A DNA stretch of 64,000 nucleotides from the NCBI RefSeq assembly GCF_004355005.1, contig NZ_SMSJ01000017.1, positions 48,865 to 112,864 of the forward strand, read 5' to 3'. Below are positions 33,990 to 42,868 of the stretch, one piece after another; positions within the stretch are counted from its first letter, which is position 1; each line of letters begins with the position of its first letter. The position numbers and the translations under genes were made by a program. Source of the stretch: Dankookia rubra. Its GTDB lineage: Bacteria; Pseudomonadota; Alphaproteobacteria; Acetobacterales; Acetobacteraceae. The notes beneath the pieces are model-generated. The model did no database searches and was not told the origin of the DNA. It saw only the letters and a list, made by a program, of their open reading frames with translations.

Positions 33990-34607
33990 TCAAGGGCGGG
34001 TCTCCGGGGCGGCGGCGCCGGGATCCGCCTCCGCATGGCGGAGCCCGGCTTCGAGGTAGGTCCGCCCGGTCACCAGGGTCAGCGCGGCGGCGACCCAGAG
34101 CATCGCCTCCCCGATCAGCGAGACGGGCAGGAACGACAGGTGCAGCACCGAGGCCGCGGTGTCGCCACCGAGCAGGGTGCCGAGCGCGCCCATCTGGAAG
34201 CCGGTCTTCCACTTGGCAAGGCGGGAAACCGGCAGGCCGATGCGCAGGCCGGCGAGGTATTCCCTGAGGCCGGAGACCAGGATCTCCCGCAGCAGGATGA
34301 CGATGGCGGGATAGAGCGTCCAGCCGGTCAGCCGGTCGTGGCCGGCCAACACCATGAGCGCGGCGCCGACCAGCAGCTTGTCGGCGATCGGGTCCAGCAT
34401 GCGGCCGAAGCCGGAGACGGTCTGCCGCTGGCGGGCGATCTTGCCGTCGAAATAGTCGGTGATGGCGGCGGCGGCGAAGACCGCGCAGGCCCCGACATCG
34501 CCCCAGGGCGTCCGCAACGCCACCAGCGCCACCAGCAGCGGGATGGCGGCGATGCGCGAGAGCGTCAGGAGGTTGGGGAGGTCGGTCGGCATGGGGCGGG
34601 CAGTCAT
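33990..34607 (-). CDS. pgsA: CDP-diacylglycerol--glycerol-3-phosphate 3-phosphatidyltransferase
   Basis: Membrane enzyme of 205 residues that makes phosphatidylglycerophosphate. The CDP-alcohol phosphatidyltransferase motif D-x2-D-G-x2-A-R ... G-x3-D-x3-D is complete (DYFDGKIARQRQ and GFGRMLDPIAD). Five to six hydrophobic helices and NLLTLSRIAAIPLLVALVAL at the start match the family. Starts at 34607 or 34592 are possible. In many alphaproteobacteria pgsA lies between uvrC and moaD; here uvrC is displaced by about 3.6 kb. Confidence 0.93.
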   Translation of the reverse strand: MTARPMPTDLPNLLTLSRIAAIPLLVALVALRTPWGDVGACAVFAAAAITDYFDGKIARQRQTVSGFGRMLDPIADKLLVGAALMVLAGHDRLTGWTLYPAIVILLREILVSGLREYLAGLRIGLPVSRLAKWKTGFQMGALGTLLGGDTAASVLHLSFLPVSLIGEAMLWVAAALTLVTGRTYLEAGLRHAEADPGAAAPETRP

Positions 34608-34972
34608 GGCGGAGCGCCCGCCCCGGGGCAAGCCCGCGGCGCCGCGGGAATGGCCGCGGCGGCACCGGGGGCACGATATTTCCCTCGGGACTCATGATCC
34701 GCCCGGAGTGACGGCACCCGGATCAGGACCGGCCTGCTCCGAAGGGCAGATGGCGAGCCTCGGGACGCCCTGCCGGCCGGCTTGCGGGGCGGCGTCACCG
34801 GCAAGCGGGCTTCCCCGGCTGCCGGCCCAATGCTTTGGCCGATCCATCGCTGGGCGATCCATCCGGGGGCACCCGCCGGCCACTTGCGCTGCCTCAAGGC
34901 GCGGACATAACCATTCGTCCATCTTTCCTGTCTCGCGGGGCACCCTGCCCCGCCCAGATGCAGGAGGACGGC
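34608..34972. other. 365-base divergent intergenic region
   Basis: Divergent promoter space for pgsA (minus) and the CBS-domain gene (plus). It is GC-rich with no recognised gene. A strong ribosome binding site AGGAGG (34962-34967) sits at its right end. I can name no operator. Confidence 0.4.
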
Positions 34973-35668
34973 GTGAAGGCACGCGACCTGATGACCACCA
35001 GCCTCGTCGTGGTGCCGCCGGAGACCCCGGTGGTGGGCGTGGCGGAACTGCTTGCCAGCCGTGGCATCTCGGCCGTGCCGGTCGCGGATGCCGAGGGCAG
35101 GCTGCTGGGTCTGGTCACCGAAGGCGACCTGATCCGCCGGCTGGCCGAGGAGAAGCGCGGGCCGCTCGGCTGGTTCCTGGGCCTGTTCGGCGACAGTCGC
35201 CGGCTGGCGGAGCGCTTCGCCAAGGCGCATGGCGCCCGGGCCGCGGATGTGATGACCCGGGACCTGGTCACCGTGGATGAGGAGGCCGGCGTCGACGACA
35301 TCGCCCGGCTGATGGAGAAGCATCAGATCCGCCGCGTGCCGGTGCTGCGGGACGGCAAGCTGGTCGGCATCGTCAGCCGGGCCGACCTGCTGCGTGCCGT
35401 CCTGGCCCCGGCCGCCCCGGCCGCCGCGGGCGAGACAACGGATGCCGCCCTGCTGCGGGCGGTGATCGCCGCCATGCGCGAGCAGCCCTGGGTCGACACC
35501 TTCTACGTGTTCCCGAGCGTCAAGGACGGCACCGTGACCTTCTACGGCTTCCACCGCTCGGAGCCGGTGCAGCGCGGGCTGGTGGTGCTGGCGCAGGGGG
35601 TACCGGGGGTGCGGTCGGTCGAGGACCGGACGGAGCCGATGCCCTTCTTCCTGCGCCCCTCGCTCTAG
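34973..35668 (+). CDS. CBS-pair protein with C-terminal BON-like domain
   Basis: 231 residues. Two CBS motifs (MTTSLVVVPPETPVVGVAEL to GLVTEGDLIRRL, and MTRDLVTVDEEAGVDDIARL to GIVSRADLLRAV) form a Bateman module that usually binds adenine nucleotides. The remainder (LLRAVIAAMREQPWVDTFYV, GVPGVRSVEDR) looks like a BON domain. A GTG at 34973 is chosen because AGGAGG lies six bases upstream; an ATG at 34958 would start before that site. It is followed after 29 bases by a P-type ATPase, so it may regulate ion transport or stress responses (inference). Confidence 0.9.
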   Translation: MKARDLMTTSLVVVPPETPVVGVAELLASRGISAVPVADAEGRLLGLVTEGDLIRRLAEEKRGPLGWFLGLFGDSRRLAERFAKAHGARAADVMTRDLVTVDEEAGVDDIARLMEKHQIRRVPVLRDGKLVGIVSRADLLRAVLAPAAPAAAGETTDAALLRAVIAAMREQPWVDTFYVFPSVKDGTVTFYGFHRSEPVQRGLVVLAQGVPGVRSVEDRTEPMPFFLRPSL

Positions 35669-35697
35669 CTGCGGGTTTGCCCCGGGTCGTGGCATCG

Positions 35698-38166
35698 ATG
35701 GAACGGGCCGGGTTGAGCGCCGCGGAGGCGGCGGCGCGGCTGCGCCGGGATGGGCCGAACGCCCTGCGCGGCGCGGCCCGCCGCTCGCTCCTCCGCGTCG
35801 CGCTCGACGTCGCGCGGGAGCCGATGTTCGCCCTGCTGCTCGGCGCCGGCGGGCTCTACCTGGCGCTCGGCGACCTCGCGGAGGCGCTGCTGCTGCTCGC
35901 CTTCAGCTTCCTGTCGGTCGGCATCGCCGTGGCGCAGGAGGCGCGGACCGAACGCGCGCTCGACGCGCTGCGCGACCTCTCCTCGCCCCGCGCCCTGGTT
36001 GTCCGCGACGGCGTCCGGCAACGGATCGCCGGGCGGGATGTCGTTCAGGGCGACCTGCTGCTGCTGGCCGAGGGCGACCGGGTGCCGGCCGATGCGCGGC
36101 TGGTCGCGGCGGAGGAGCTGGAGATCGACGAATCGCTGCTGACCGGTGAGTCCTTGCCCGTCGGCAAGCGCGCCGGAGGGCTGGACAACGCGCCCGCTTC
36201 GCCGCGGCCGGGCGAGGATGCCGCGGCGGTCTTTTCCGGCAGCCTCGTCGTGCGCGGCACCGGGGAGGCGATCGTCCATGCGACCGGGGCGCGGACTGAG
36301 CTCGGCCGGATCGGCACCGCGCTCGGCGCCATCGAGCGGGAGCCGCCGCGGCTGCGGGCGCAGACCATGGCGATGGTGCGCAGCTTCGCGGTGCTCGGCC
36401 TGCTGGCGAGCCTGCTGCTCGCGCTGCTCTACGGCCTGTTGCGGGGCGACTGGCTGCAGGCGGCGCTGGGCGGCATCGCCCTGGCGATGGCGATGCTGCC
36501 GGAGGAATTTCCCCTGGTCCTGACCGTCTTCGCGGTCATGGGCGCCCGCCGCATCGCCCGCGCCGGGGTGCTGCTGCGGCAGGCGGCGGCGCTGCAGACG
36601 CTGGGCGCGACCACGGTGCTGTGCACCGACAAGACCGGCACGCTGACGCGGAACCGCATGGCGGTCGCGGCGGTGCTGCCGGATCCGCCGCTGGATGAGG
36701 CCGCCCTGCTGCGGCTCGCCGCCGAGGCCTGCGAGGACGCGCCCTTCGACGCGATGGAGCTGGCGCTGCGCGAAGCGGCGACGGCCGCGGTGGGCGATGC
36801 GGTGGCGCTGCGCCACTATGGCCTGCGCCCCGATCTGCCCGCCATGGGCCGGGCCTGGGCGGCCGGCGATGGCGCCAGGCTGGCGGCCAAGGGTGCGCCG
36901 GAGGCGATCCTGCGGCTCTGCCGCGTGCCGCCGGAGCAGGCCGCGCGCATCGCCGCGGCCGCTGCCGAGCTCGCCGGACAGGGGCTGCGGGTGCTCGGCA
37001 TAGCCGAGGCCGGGCTGCCCGGCCGCAAGGTGCTGCCGGTGCGGCTGGAGGAAGCCGGGCTCGGCTTCCGCGGCCTGATCGGCCTGGCCGACCCGCTGCG
37101 GCCGCAGGTGCCGGAAGCGGCGGCGGAATGCCGCGCCGCAGGCATCCGCGTCGTCATCGTCACCGGCGACCATCCGGATACTGCCCGGGCGATCGCCGCC
37201 CAGGCGGGGCTCGACACCACGCCGGTGGTAACGGGTGCCGAGCTGGCGCGGCTGGACGCGGCCGGCTTCGCCGCAAGGGCGACCCGCGCCGCGATCCTCG
37301 CCCGCGTGCTGCCGGAGCAGAAGCTGCAGCTGGTGCAGGCATTGAAGGCGGCCGGCGCGGTGGTGGCGATGACCGGCGACGGGGTGAACGACGCCCCGGC
37401 GCTGAAGGCGGCGCATGTCGGCGTGGCCATGGGCGCCCGCGGCACCGACGTGGCGCGGGAGGCCGCGGCGGTGGTGCTGCTGGAGGATGACTTCGGCGCC
37501 ATCCTGCGCGCCATCCGGCTGGGCCGGCGGATCTTCGACAACCTGCGGAAGGCGATGGGCTACATCGTCGCCCTGCATGTGCCAATCGCCGGCATGGCCT
37601 TCCTGCCTCTCGCCTTCGGTCTGCCGGCGGTGCTGGGGCCGCTGCACATCGCCTTCCTGGAGCTGGTGGTCGACCCGGTCTGCTCCCTGGCCTTCGAGGC
37701 GGAGCCGGAGGAGGCGGACGTCATGCGGCGCCCGCCGGAGGACCCGCAGGCGCGGCTGCTGCCGCCGGCGCTGCTCGGCTGGAGCCTGGTGCAGGGCCTG
37801 GTCGCCTTCGCCACGACCGGCGGGGTCTATCTCTGGGCCTGGCGGGCCGGCCTGCCGCCGGAGGTCCTGCGTTCCATCGCCTTCACCGCGCTGGTCGCGG
37901 CGCTGGTGGCGCTGATCCTGGTGAACCGCGCCTTCGGCGCCTCCCCGCGGGAGGCGCTGGCGCGGCCGAACCCGGTGCTGCTGGCGGTCCTCGGCACGGT
38001 CGCGGCGCTGCTCGCCTTCGTGCTGGCCGTGCCGCCGGCGGCGGCGCTGTTCCGCCTCGACGGCTTCGCGGCCTGGCATGCCGGGCTGGCGCTGGCGAAC
38101 GGCGCCGCCGTGCTGCTGCTGCTGGAGGCGGCGAAGCGGCTGCTGCGCGGGCGGCTGGGGCGCTGA
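35698..38166 (+). CDS. Cation-transporting P-type ATPase (type II-like)
   Basis: Integral membrane pump of 822 residues. The phosphorylation site is Asp311 in CTDKTGTLTRN, the actuator motif is ESLLTGESLPV, the hinge motif TGDGVNDAPAL begins at about residue 559, and the M4 motif is LPEEFPLVLT rather than the PEGLP of calcium pumps. The N-terminal cation-ATPase segment (LSAAEAAARLRRDGPNAL) indicates the P2 group. Hydrophobic helices M5-M10 are present (IVALHVPIAGMAFLPLAFGL onwards). The ion cannot be decided. The ATG at 35698 is chosen over a TTG at 35677. It is cotranscribed with the CBS/BON gene. Confidence 0.92.
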   Translation: MERAGLSAAEAAARLRRDGPNALRGAARRSLLRVALDVAREPMFALLLGAGGLYLALGDLAEALLLLAFSFLSVGIAVAQEARTERALDALRDLSSPRALVVRDGVRQRIAGRDVVQGDLLLLAEGDRVPADARLVAAEELEIDESLLTGESLPVGKRAGGLDNAPASPRPGEDAAAVFSGSLVVRGTGEAIVHATGARTELGRIGTALGAIEREPPRLRAQTMAMVRSFAVLGLLASLLLALLYGLLRGDWLQAALGGIALAMAMLPEEFPLVLTVFAVMGARRIARAGVLLRQAAALQTLGATTVLCTDKTGTLTRNRMAVAAVLPDPPLDEAALLRLAAEACEDAPFDAMELALREAATAAVGDAVALRHYGLRPDLPAMGRAWAAGDGARLAAKGAPEAILRLCRVPPEQAARIAAAAAELAGQGLRVLGIAEAGLPGRKVLPVRLEEAGLGFRGLIGLADPLRPQVPEAAAECRAAGIRVVIVTGDHPDTARAIAAQAGLDTTPVVTGAELARLDAAGFAARATRAAILARVLPEQKLQLVQALKAAGAVVAMTGDGVNDAPALKAAHVGVAMGARGTDVAREAAAVVLLEDDFGAILRAIRLGRRIFDNLRKAMGYIVALHVPIAGMAFLPLAFGLPAVLGPLHIAFLELVVDPVCSLAFEAEPEEADVMRRPPEDPQARLLPPALLGWSLVQGLVAFATTGGVYLWAWRAGLPPEVLRSIAFTALVAALVALILVNRAFGASPREALARPNPVLLAVLGTVAALLAFVLAVPPAAALFRLDGFAAWHAGLALANGAAVLLLLEAAKRLLRGRLGR

Positions 38167-38235
38167 GGCCGGCCCCATGGTGCTTCGCGTTCGAAGCCGG
38201 TTCAGGCGTCCGGGCTCGCGCCGTTGCGATCCGGC

Positions 38236-40155
38236 CTACCCGTCCGAGGTGCCGGGGTGGAAATGCCCGTAGATCTTGCGGGCGACTGAGGGACCGATGC
38301 CCGGGGTATTCTCGAGGTCCGGCAGCGCCGCGTTCCGCACCCCGCGGGCGCTGCCGAAGTGGTTGAGCAATTTGCGCTTGAGCGCGCTGCCGACGCCGGG
38401 GATGTCGTCCAGCTCGGACTTCACCAGCGACTTCGACCGGCCGGCCCGGTGGGTGGTGATGGCGAAGCGGTGCGCCTCGTCCCGCAGCCGCTGCAGGTAA
38501 TAAAGGACAGGGTCGCGCGGCGGCAGCTGGAAGGGCGGCTTGCCCGGCTGGTGGAACCATTCGCGGCCGGCATCGCGGTCCACCCCCTTGGCGATGGCGA
38601 CCAGCGGCACGTCGTGCACGCCCATCTCGGCAAAGAGATCGCGCACCGCGTTCAACTGCCCGAGCCCGCCATCGATCAGCACCAGGTCGGGCCAGCTGCC
38701 GCCGGCGCGCTCCGGGTCCTCCTTCAGGGCGCGGCCGAAGCGGCGCTCGAAGACCTCGCGCATCATGGCGAAGTCGTCGCCCGGCTTGATGTCGCCGCGG
38801 ATCGAGAACTTGCGGTAGGCCTGCTTCAGGAAGCCGGAGGGCCCGCCGGCGACCATGACGCCATAGGCGTTGCTGCCCTGGATATGGCTGTTGTCGTAGA
38901 CCTCGATGCGCTCCGGCGTGGCGGGCAGCTCGAAGACCCGGGCGACGCCCTGCAGCAGCGCCTCCTGCGCCGTGCCCTCGGCCATCTTCCGCTCCAGCGC
39001 CTCGCGGGCATTGGTTTCGGCATGCTCGACGGCGGCGCGCTTGTCGCCGCGCTGGGGACGGTGGAGCTCGACCTTGCGGCCGGCCTTGATGCTCAGCGCC
39101 TCGGCGATCAGCTCCTGCTCGGGCGGCGTGTGGCTCAGCAGCACCAGGGGCGGCGGCGGCAGGTCGTCATAGAGCTGGCCGAGGAAGGCGCCCATCACCT
39201 CCTCCGGCCCCTGGTCTCCCTTGCTCAGGAAGAAAGGGCGGTTGCCGTTGTTGCGGCCGCCGCGAAAGAAGAAGACCTGAACGCAGGACTGCCCGGCCAT
39301 CTGGTGCAGCGCCACCACGTCGGCATCGCCGAGGCCTTCCATGTTGATGCGGTCGCGGCCCTGGACATGGGTCAGGCCGCGGATGCGGTCGCGGATCGCC
39401 GCCGCGCGCTCGAATTCCAGGCGCTCGGCGGCCTCCTCCATCTCCTTCGCCAGGGCTTTCTGGATGGAGGGGGTCTCGCCCGAGAGGAACTGCTTCGCCT
39501 CGGCGACCAGCCCGGCATAGTCCTCCTTGCTGATGCGCTCGACGCAGGGCGCGGAGCAACGGCGGATCTGGAACAGCAGGCAGGGCCGGTCGCGGCTGTC
39601 GAAGACGGTGTCGCGGCAGGAGCGCAGCAGGAAGACCCGCTGCAGCGCGGTCAGGGTCTGGTTGACCGCCCAGGCGCTGGCGAAGGGCCCCCAGTAGCTC
39701 GCGCCCTTCCGCCGCTCGCCGCGATGCTTGGTGATCTGCGGGTAGGGGTGGTCCTCGGTCAGCACTAGCCAGGGATACGACTTGTCGTCACGCAGGACGA
39801 TGTTGTAGCGCGGCCGCAGCTTCTTGATCAGGTTGGCTTCGAGCAGCAGCGCCTCGGCCTCGGAGGCCGTGGTGATGACCTCGAGGCTGCGGGTCTCGTG
39901 CACCATGCGGCGCAGCCGCTCGGGCAGGCGGGCGATCTGGGTATAGGCGACTACCCGCTTCTTCAGCGCCCGTGCCTTGCCGACATAGAGCGCGTCGCCC
40001 TTGGCATCGAGCATCCGGTACACGCCGGGCGAATGCGGGAGGGTGGCGAGCGCGGTCTCGATCACCCGGACGCCCTGCATCACCGGGGCGTCGGGCGAGC
40101 TCCCGGCCGGCGCCTCCAAGGGAGCCACGGCGCCGCCGTTTTCATCTTGACTCAT
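38236..40155 (-). CDS. uvrC: Excinuclease ABC subunit C
   Basis: Nucleotide-excision-repair nuclease of 639 residues. The N-terminal GIY-YIG domain is at about residues 38-115 ([20 protein letters not shown]). A cysteine-rich segment ([13 protein letters not shown]) follows, then the UVR motif ([20 protein letters not shown]), the RNase H-like EndoV domain ([34 protein letters not shown]) and tandem helix-hairpin-helix ([20 protein letters not shown]). It makes both incisions with UvrB, whose gene is about 5 kb away. Its upstream region contains DnaA-box-like sites. Confidence 0.97.
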   Translation of the reverse strand: MSQDENGGAVAPLEAPAGSSPDAPVMQGVRVIETALATLPHSPGVYRMLDAKGDALYVGKARALKKRVVAYTQIARLPERLRRMVHETRSLEVITTASEAEALLLEANLIKKLRPRYNIVLRDDKSYPWLVLTEDHPYPQITKHRGERRKGASYWGPFASAWAVNQTLTALQRVFLLRSCRDTVFDSRDRPCLLFQIRRCSAPCVERISKEDYAGLVAEAKQFLSGETPSIQKALAKEMEEAAERLEFERAAAIRDRIRGLTHVQGRDRINMEGLGDADVVALHQMAGQSCVQVFFFRGGRNNGNRPFFLSKGDQGPEEVMGAFLGQLYDDLPPPPLVLLSHTPPEQELIAEALSIKAGRKVELHRPQRGDKRAAVEHAETNAREALERKMAEGTAQEALLQGVARVFELPATPERIEVYDNSHIQGSNAYGVMVAGGPSGFLKQAYRKFSIRGDIKPGDDFAMMREVFERRFGRALKEDPERAGGSWPDLVLIDGGLGQLNAVRDLFAEMGVHDVPLVAIAKGVDRDAGREWFHQPGKPPFQLPPRDPVLYYLQRLRDEAHRFAITTHRAGRSKSLVKSELDDIPGVGSALKRKLLNHFGSARGVRNAALPDLENTPGIGPSVARKIYGHFHPGTSDG

Positions 40156-40440
40156 GCGCTGCGATTAGGGCCGCACGGCTTTCTGCGGCAAGCGGCAGTT
40201 CTCCACGGAAGCTGTGGATAAGTCTGTGGACGCGAACCCGTGATAGCGGCAAATTCGGCTGTCATCGGCCAGTCACATGACATTGCCTAGAAAGTTGGCA
40301 CTTTAATAAGATGCTGATTTAGAACGGTTTCATCGTTTCGGCGTGATGTCGGGCGAGCCAACTGTAACATTCGCTTTCAGTCGCTGGCGTCGCCGTCGAC
40401 CGCGCCAGCGCAGTGGACGGTTTCCACGGCGAAGCGTTGG
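40156..40440. promoter_or_regulatory. uvrC upstream region with DnaA-box-like cluster and AT-rich tract
   Basis: A perfect DnaA box (TGTGGATAA, 40213-40221, the reverse of TTATCCACA) is flanked by near matches TTCTCCACG (40199-40207) and TGTGGACGC (40225-40233). An unusually AT-rich stretch follows at about 40260-40375 (AAGTTGGCACTTTAATAAG, TGATTTAGAACGG). It could be a DnaA-responsive promoter for uvrC or a DnaA-binding locus; replication-origin function is not established. Confidence 0.5.
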
Positions 40441-40833
40441 TCAGCGCCGCGTCCGCTCGATCATAACCCCGACAGACGCCGCATCGGGAAAGGCATCCGG
40501 CTTCTCCACGGTCACCCGGGCGCGTAGCACACGCGAATCTGACAATGCGGCTTCGGCGATCCGCTCGGCGAGCGTTTCCACGAGAAGGGTATGACCCGAG
40601 GCGGCGGTGGCCCGCGCCGCCTTCACCACCCTCTCGTAATCCACCACGCGGCGCAGGTCGTCCGCGCCGATGCCGGCGGGCGCCGCATCATCCTCCACCG
40701 CCAGTTCCACCCCGACGACGACCCGCTGCGGCGCCGCCTTCTCATGCGGGTAGACGCCGAGCCGCGCCTGCAGCGACAGGCCGCGCACGAAGATCAGCCG
40801 CAGGCCGCGCGCGGCATCCGGGGCGAAGCTCAT
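40441..40833 (-). CDS. folB: Dihydroneopterin aldolase
   Basis: Folate biosynthesis enzyme of 130 residues that cleaves dihydroneopterin to hydroxymethyl-dihydropterin and glycolaldehyde. LIFVRGLSLQARLGVYPHEK opens the fold, DLRRVVDYERVVK carries the conserved Tyr, HTLLVETLAERIAEAAL the substrate glutamate, and ARVTVEKPDAFPDAASVGV the catalytic Lys. The ATG at 40833 overlaps the upstream SDR stop by four bases with GGAGGA as ribosome binding site. Confidence 0.93.
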   Translation of the reverse strand: MSFAPDAARGLRLIFVRGLSLQARLGVYPHEKAAPQRVVVGVELAVEDDAAPAGIGADDLRRVVDYERVVKAARATAASGHTLLVETLAERIAEAALSDSRVLRARVTVEKPDAFPDAASVGVMIERTRR

Positions 40834-41618
40834 TCCTCCGGCTCCGCGGCTGGCGGGGCGGGCGACCATTGCAGGTGCTGCCCACCGTCGAGCGCGATCA
40901 TCTGCCCGGTCATGGCGGGCATGGCGAGGATGGCAAGCACGGCGCGGCCGACTTCCTCCGGGCTGGTGCCGTGGCGCAGCGGGACGCTGGCCGCCTGCCG
41001 GTCGAACTGGGCTTGGCTCTGCCGCGGGCTGGGCAGGGCCGGTCCGGGCCCGATGCCGTTGACCCGGATGCGCGGGGCGAGTGCCAGCGCCATCGACTGC
41101 GTCAGCGCCCAGAGCGCGGCCTTCGACACGGAGTAGGAGACGAAATGCGGCGTCAGCGACCAGACCCGCTGGTCGAGCATGTTGACCACCAGGCCCTCCG
41201 CCCCGTCCGGCAGCGCCCGGGCAAAGGCCTGGGTCAGCACGAAGGGGGCGCGGAGGTTGGGCTCAAGGTGGGCGTCCCAGCTTTCCCGCGTGGCGTCCTG
41301 CCACTCGTCGCGCTCGAAGGTGCTGGCATTGTTCACCAGCACGCCGATCGGGCCGAGCGCGGCGGTGGCGGCGGGCAGCAGGGGGGCGACCTCGGCCTCC
41401 CGCGCCAGGTCGGCGCGCAGGGCCACGGCGCGGCGGCCGAGCGCCCGGACGGCGCCGGCAGTCTCGGCGGCCTCGGCCTGGCTCCCGGCATAGTGGATGG
41501 CGACGTCGAAGCCGGCCTCGGCCAGCGCCAGGGCGATGGCGCGGCCGAGCCGCTTGGCGCCGCCGGTGACCAGCGCGGCACGCGGGATGCTTTGAGGAAT
41601 CGGCAGGGAGGATGGCAC
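40830..41618 (-). CDS. SDR oxidoreductase, pteridine-reductase (FolM)-like
   Basis: NADPH-type Rossmann dehydrogenase of 262 residues. The cofactor motif TGGAKRLGRAIALAL, NNASTFERDEW and the catalytic YSVSK (SYSVSKAALWALTQSMALAL) are visible, and RVNGIGPGPAL follows. The TGGAKRLG and NNAS-x-F variants are typical of PTR1/FolM pteridine reductases, and the direct overlap with folB supports a dihydrofolate or monapterin reductase role. There is no ATG; a GTG at 41618 with AGGAGG-like sequence upstream is the best start. Confidence 0.85.
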   Translation of the reverse strand: MPSSLPIPQSIPRAALVTGGAKRLGRAIALALAEAGFDVAIHYAGSQAEAAETAGAVRALGRRAVALRADLAREAEVAPLLPAATAALGPIGVLVNNASTFERDEWQDATRESWDAHLEPNLRAPFVLTQAFARALPDGAEGLVVNMLDQRVWSLTPHFVSYSVSKAALWALTQSMALALAPRIRVNGIGPGPALPSPRQSQAQFDRQAASVPLRHGTSPEEVGRAVLAILAMPAMTGQMIALDGGQHLQWSPAPPAAEPEE

Positions 41619-41724
41619 GCCGGGGTGGTAGCGGAAAAGCCGGCTGCGGGGAACCGGGGCGCCGATGTTGACCCGGCCGCAGCGCCGCATAGGGTGCCGG
41701 GCGATGGGGTTGTGGGGGATCGTG

Positions 41725-42060
41725 ATGCGCAATGGATGTGTCGTGGCGTTGGCGGTGCTCCTGGCGGGGCCGGCGGCAGCGCAGGGCCTGCCGAACATCC
41801 CTGGCCTCGGCAATGCCATCCCGGGCTTGGGCAGGCCGCAGACGCCCGAGGAGAAGCGCGCCTTCTGCGGCCGGGCCGCGAGCGCCGCGGCCAGATGCGT
41901 CGGCGCGGGCGGCCTCTCGCTCGATGCCGTCGGGCTGACGAGTTGCCTGATGAAGTCGATGTCGCCGCAGGATTCGCTGCAACTGGCGCAGGTGGCGCAG
42001 CGGACGGGCGGCAGCGCCGGCAACCTGCTGGGCGAATGCGGGATCGGCGTCAGCCAATAG
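41725..42060 (+). CDS. Small secreted protein with conserved cysteines, unknown
   Basis: 111 residues. Signal peptide MRNGCVVALAVLLAGPAAAQ; the mature part has an IPGLGNAIPGLG repeat, then a four-cysteine helical segment (RAFCGRAASAAARCVGAGG, LTSCLMKSMSP, LLGECGIGV). It is probably periplasmic with disulfides. I do not recognise the family. The ATG at 41725 is favoured over one at 41704 because GGGGGATC precedes it and the signal peptide starts there. Confidence 0.65.
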   Translation: MRNGCVVALAVLLAGPAAAQGLPNIPGLGNAIPGLGRPQTPEEKRAFCGRAASAAARCVGAGGLSLDAVGLTSCLMKSMSPQDSLQLAQVAQRTGGSAGNLLGECGIGVSQ

Positions 42061-42079
42061 GCTGGCGGGATGAGCGGCC

Positions 42080-42868
42080 TCAGGCGATCGCCGCCTTCCG
42101 TACTTCCTCCCGGATCTCGGCCATCAGCCGGGCCTTGAGCGCGCCGAATTCCGGGGTGGTCTTCACCGTCCACTCGCGCGGATAGGGCAGCGGCACCGCG
42201 ACTTCCGCCTTGATGCGGCCAGGGCGGGCGGACATGACCAGCACGCGGTTGGCAAGGAAGACCGCCTCGTCGATGTCGTGGGTGACGAAGAGCACGGTCT
42301 TCCTGTCCGCCTGCCAGATCTCCAGCAGCAATTCCTGCATCAGCTCCCGCGTCTGGTGGTCGAGCGCACCGAAGGGCTCGTCCAGCAGCAGGATCTCCGG
42401 GTCGTTGGCCAGCGCCCGGGCCAGGGCGCAGCGCTGCTGCATGCCGCCCGAGAGCTGGCGCGGCCAGTGGTTCTCGAAGCCGCGCAACCCGGTGCGGTCG
42501 ATGAAACGGGCGGCGATGGCGCGCTGCTCGGCTTCGGGCAGGCCGCGCTCCTCGAGCCCGTAGCGGATGTTCCGCTCCACCGTCAGCCAGGGGAAGAGGG
42601 TATAGGATTGGAAGACCATGCCGCGGTCGGGGCCGGGGCCGGTGACCGGCGCGCCGTCGAGCGCGACGCTGCCGGCGGAGGGTTGGTCGAGCCCGGCGAC
42701 GATCCGCAGCAGGGTGGATTTGCCGCAGCCGGAAGGGCCGAGGATGGCGACGAACTCGCCGGGCGCGACCTCCAGGCTGGTCGGCTGCAGGGCGAGCGTC
42801 GGCGCGGCGCGGCCGCGGCCCGGGAAGGTGCGGGTGACGCCTTCGATCCGCAGGGTCTTGTTGCTCAC
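42080..42868 (-). CDS. Nitrate/sulfonate/taurine-type ABC transporter ATPase
   Basis: 262 residues: Walker A GPSGCGKST, Q-loop VFQSYTLFPWLTVERNIRYG, signature LSGGMQQRCALARAL, Walker [21 protein letters not shown] and LFVTHDIDEAVFLANRVLVM. The last features define the SsuB/TauB/NrtD group. It overlaps the permease stop by four bases. It is the third gene of a receptor-permease-ATPase operon on the minus strand. Confidence 0.92.
   Translation of the reverse strand: MSNKTLRIEGVTRTFPGRGRAAPTLALQPTSLEVAPGEFVAILGPSGCGKSTLLRIVAGLDQPSAGSVALDGAPVTGPGPDRGMVFQSYTLFPWLTVERNIRYGLEERGLPEAEQRAIAARFIDRTGLRGFENHWPRQLSGGMQQRCALARALANDPEILLLDEPFGALDHQTRELMQELLLEIWQADRKTVLFVTHDIDEAVFLANRVLVMSARPGRIKAEVAVPLPYPREWTVKTTPEFGALKARLMAEIREEVRKAAIA

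Noticed and set aside
40156-40440. Replication origin
   Set aside because: DnaA boxes and an AT-rich tract are suggestive, but no origin-linked genes (dnaA, dnaN, hemE, parA/B, gidA) are present, so it is kept only as a regulatory candidate.
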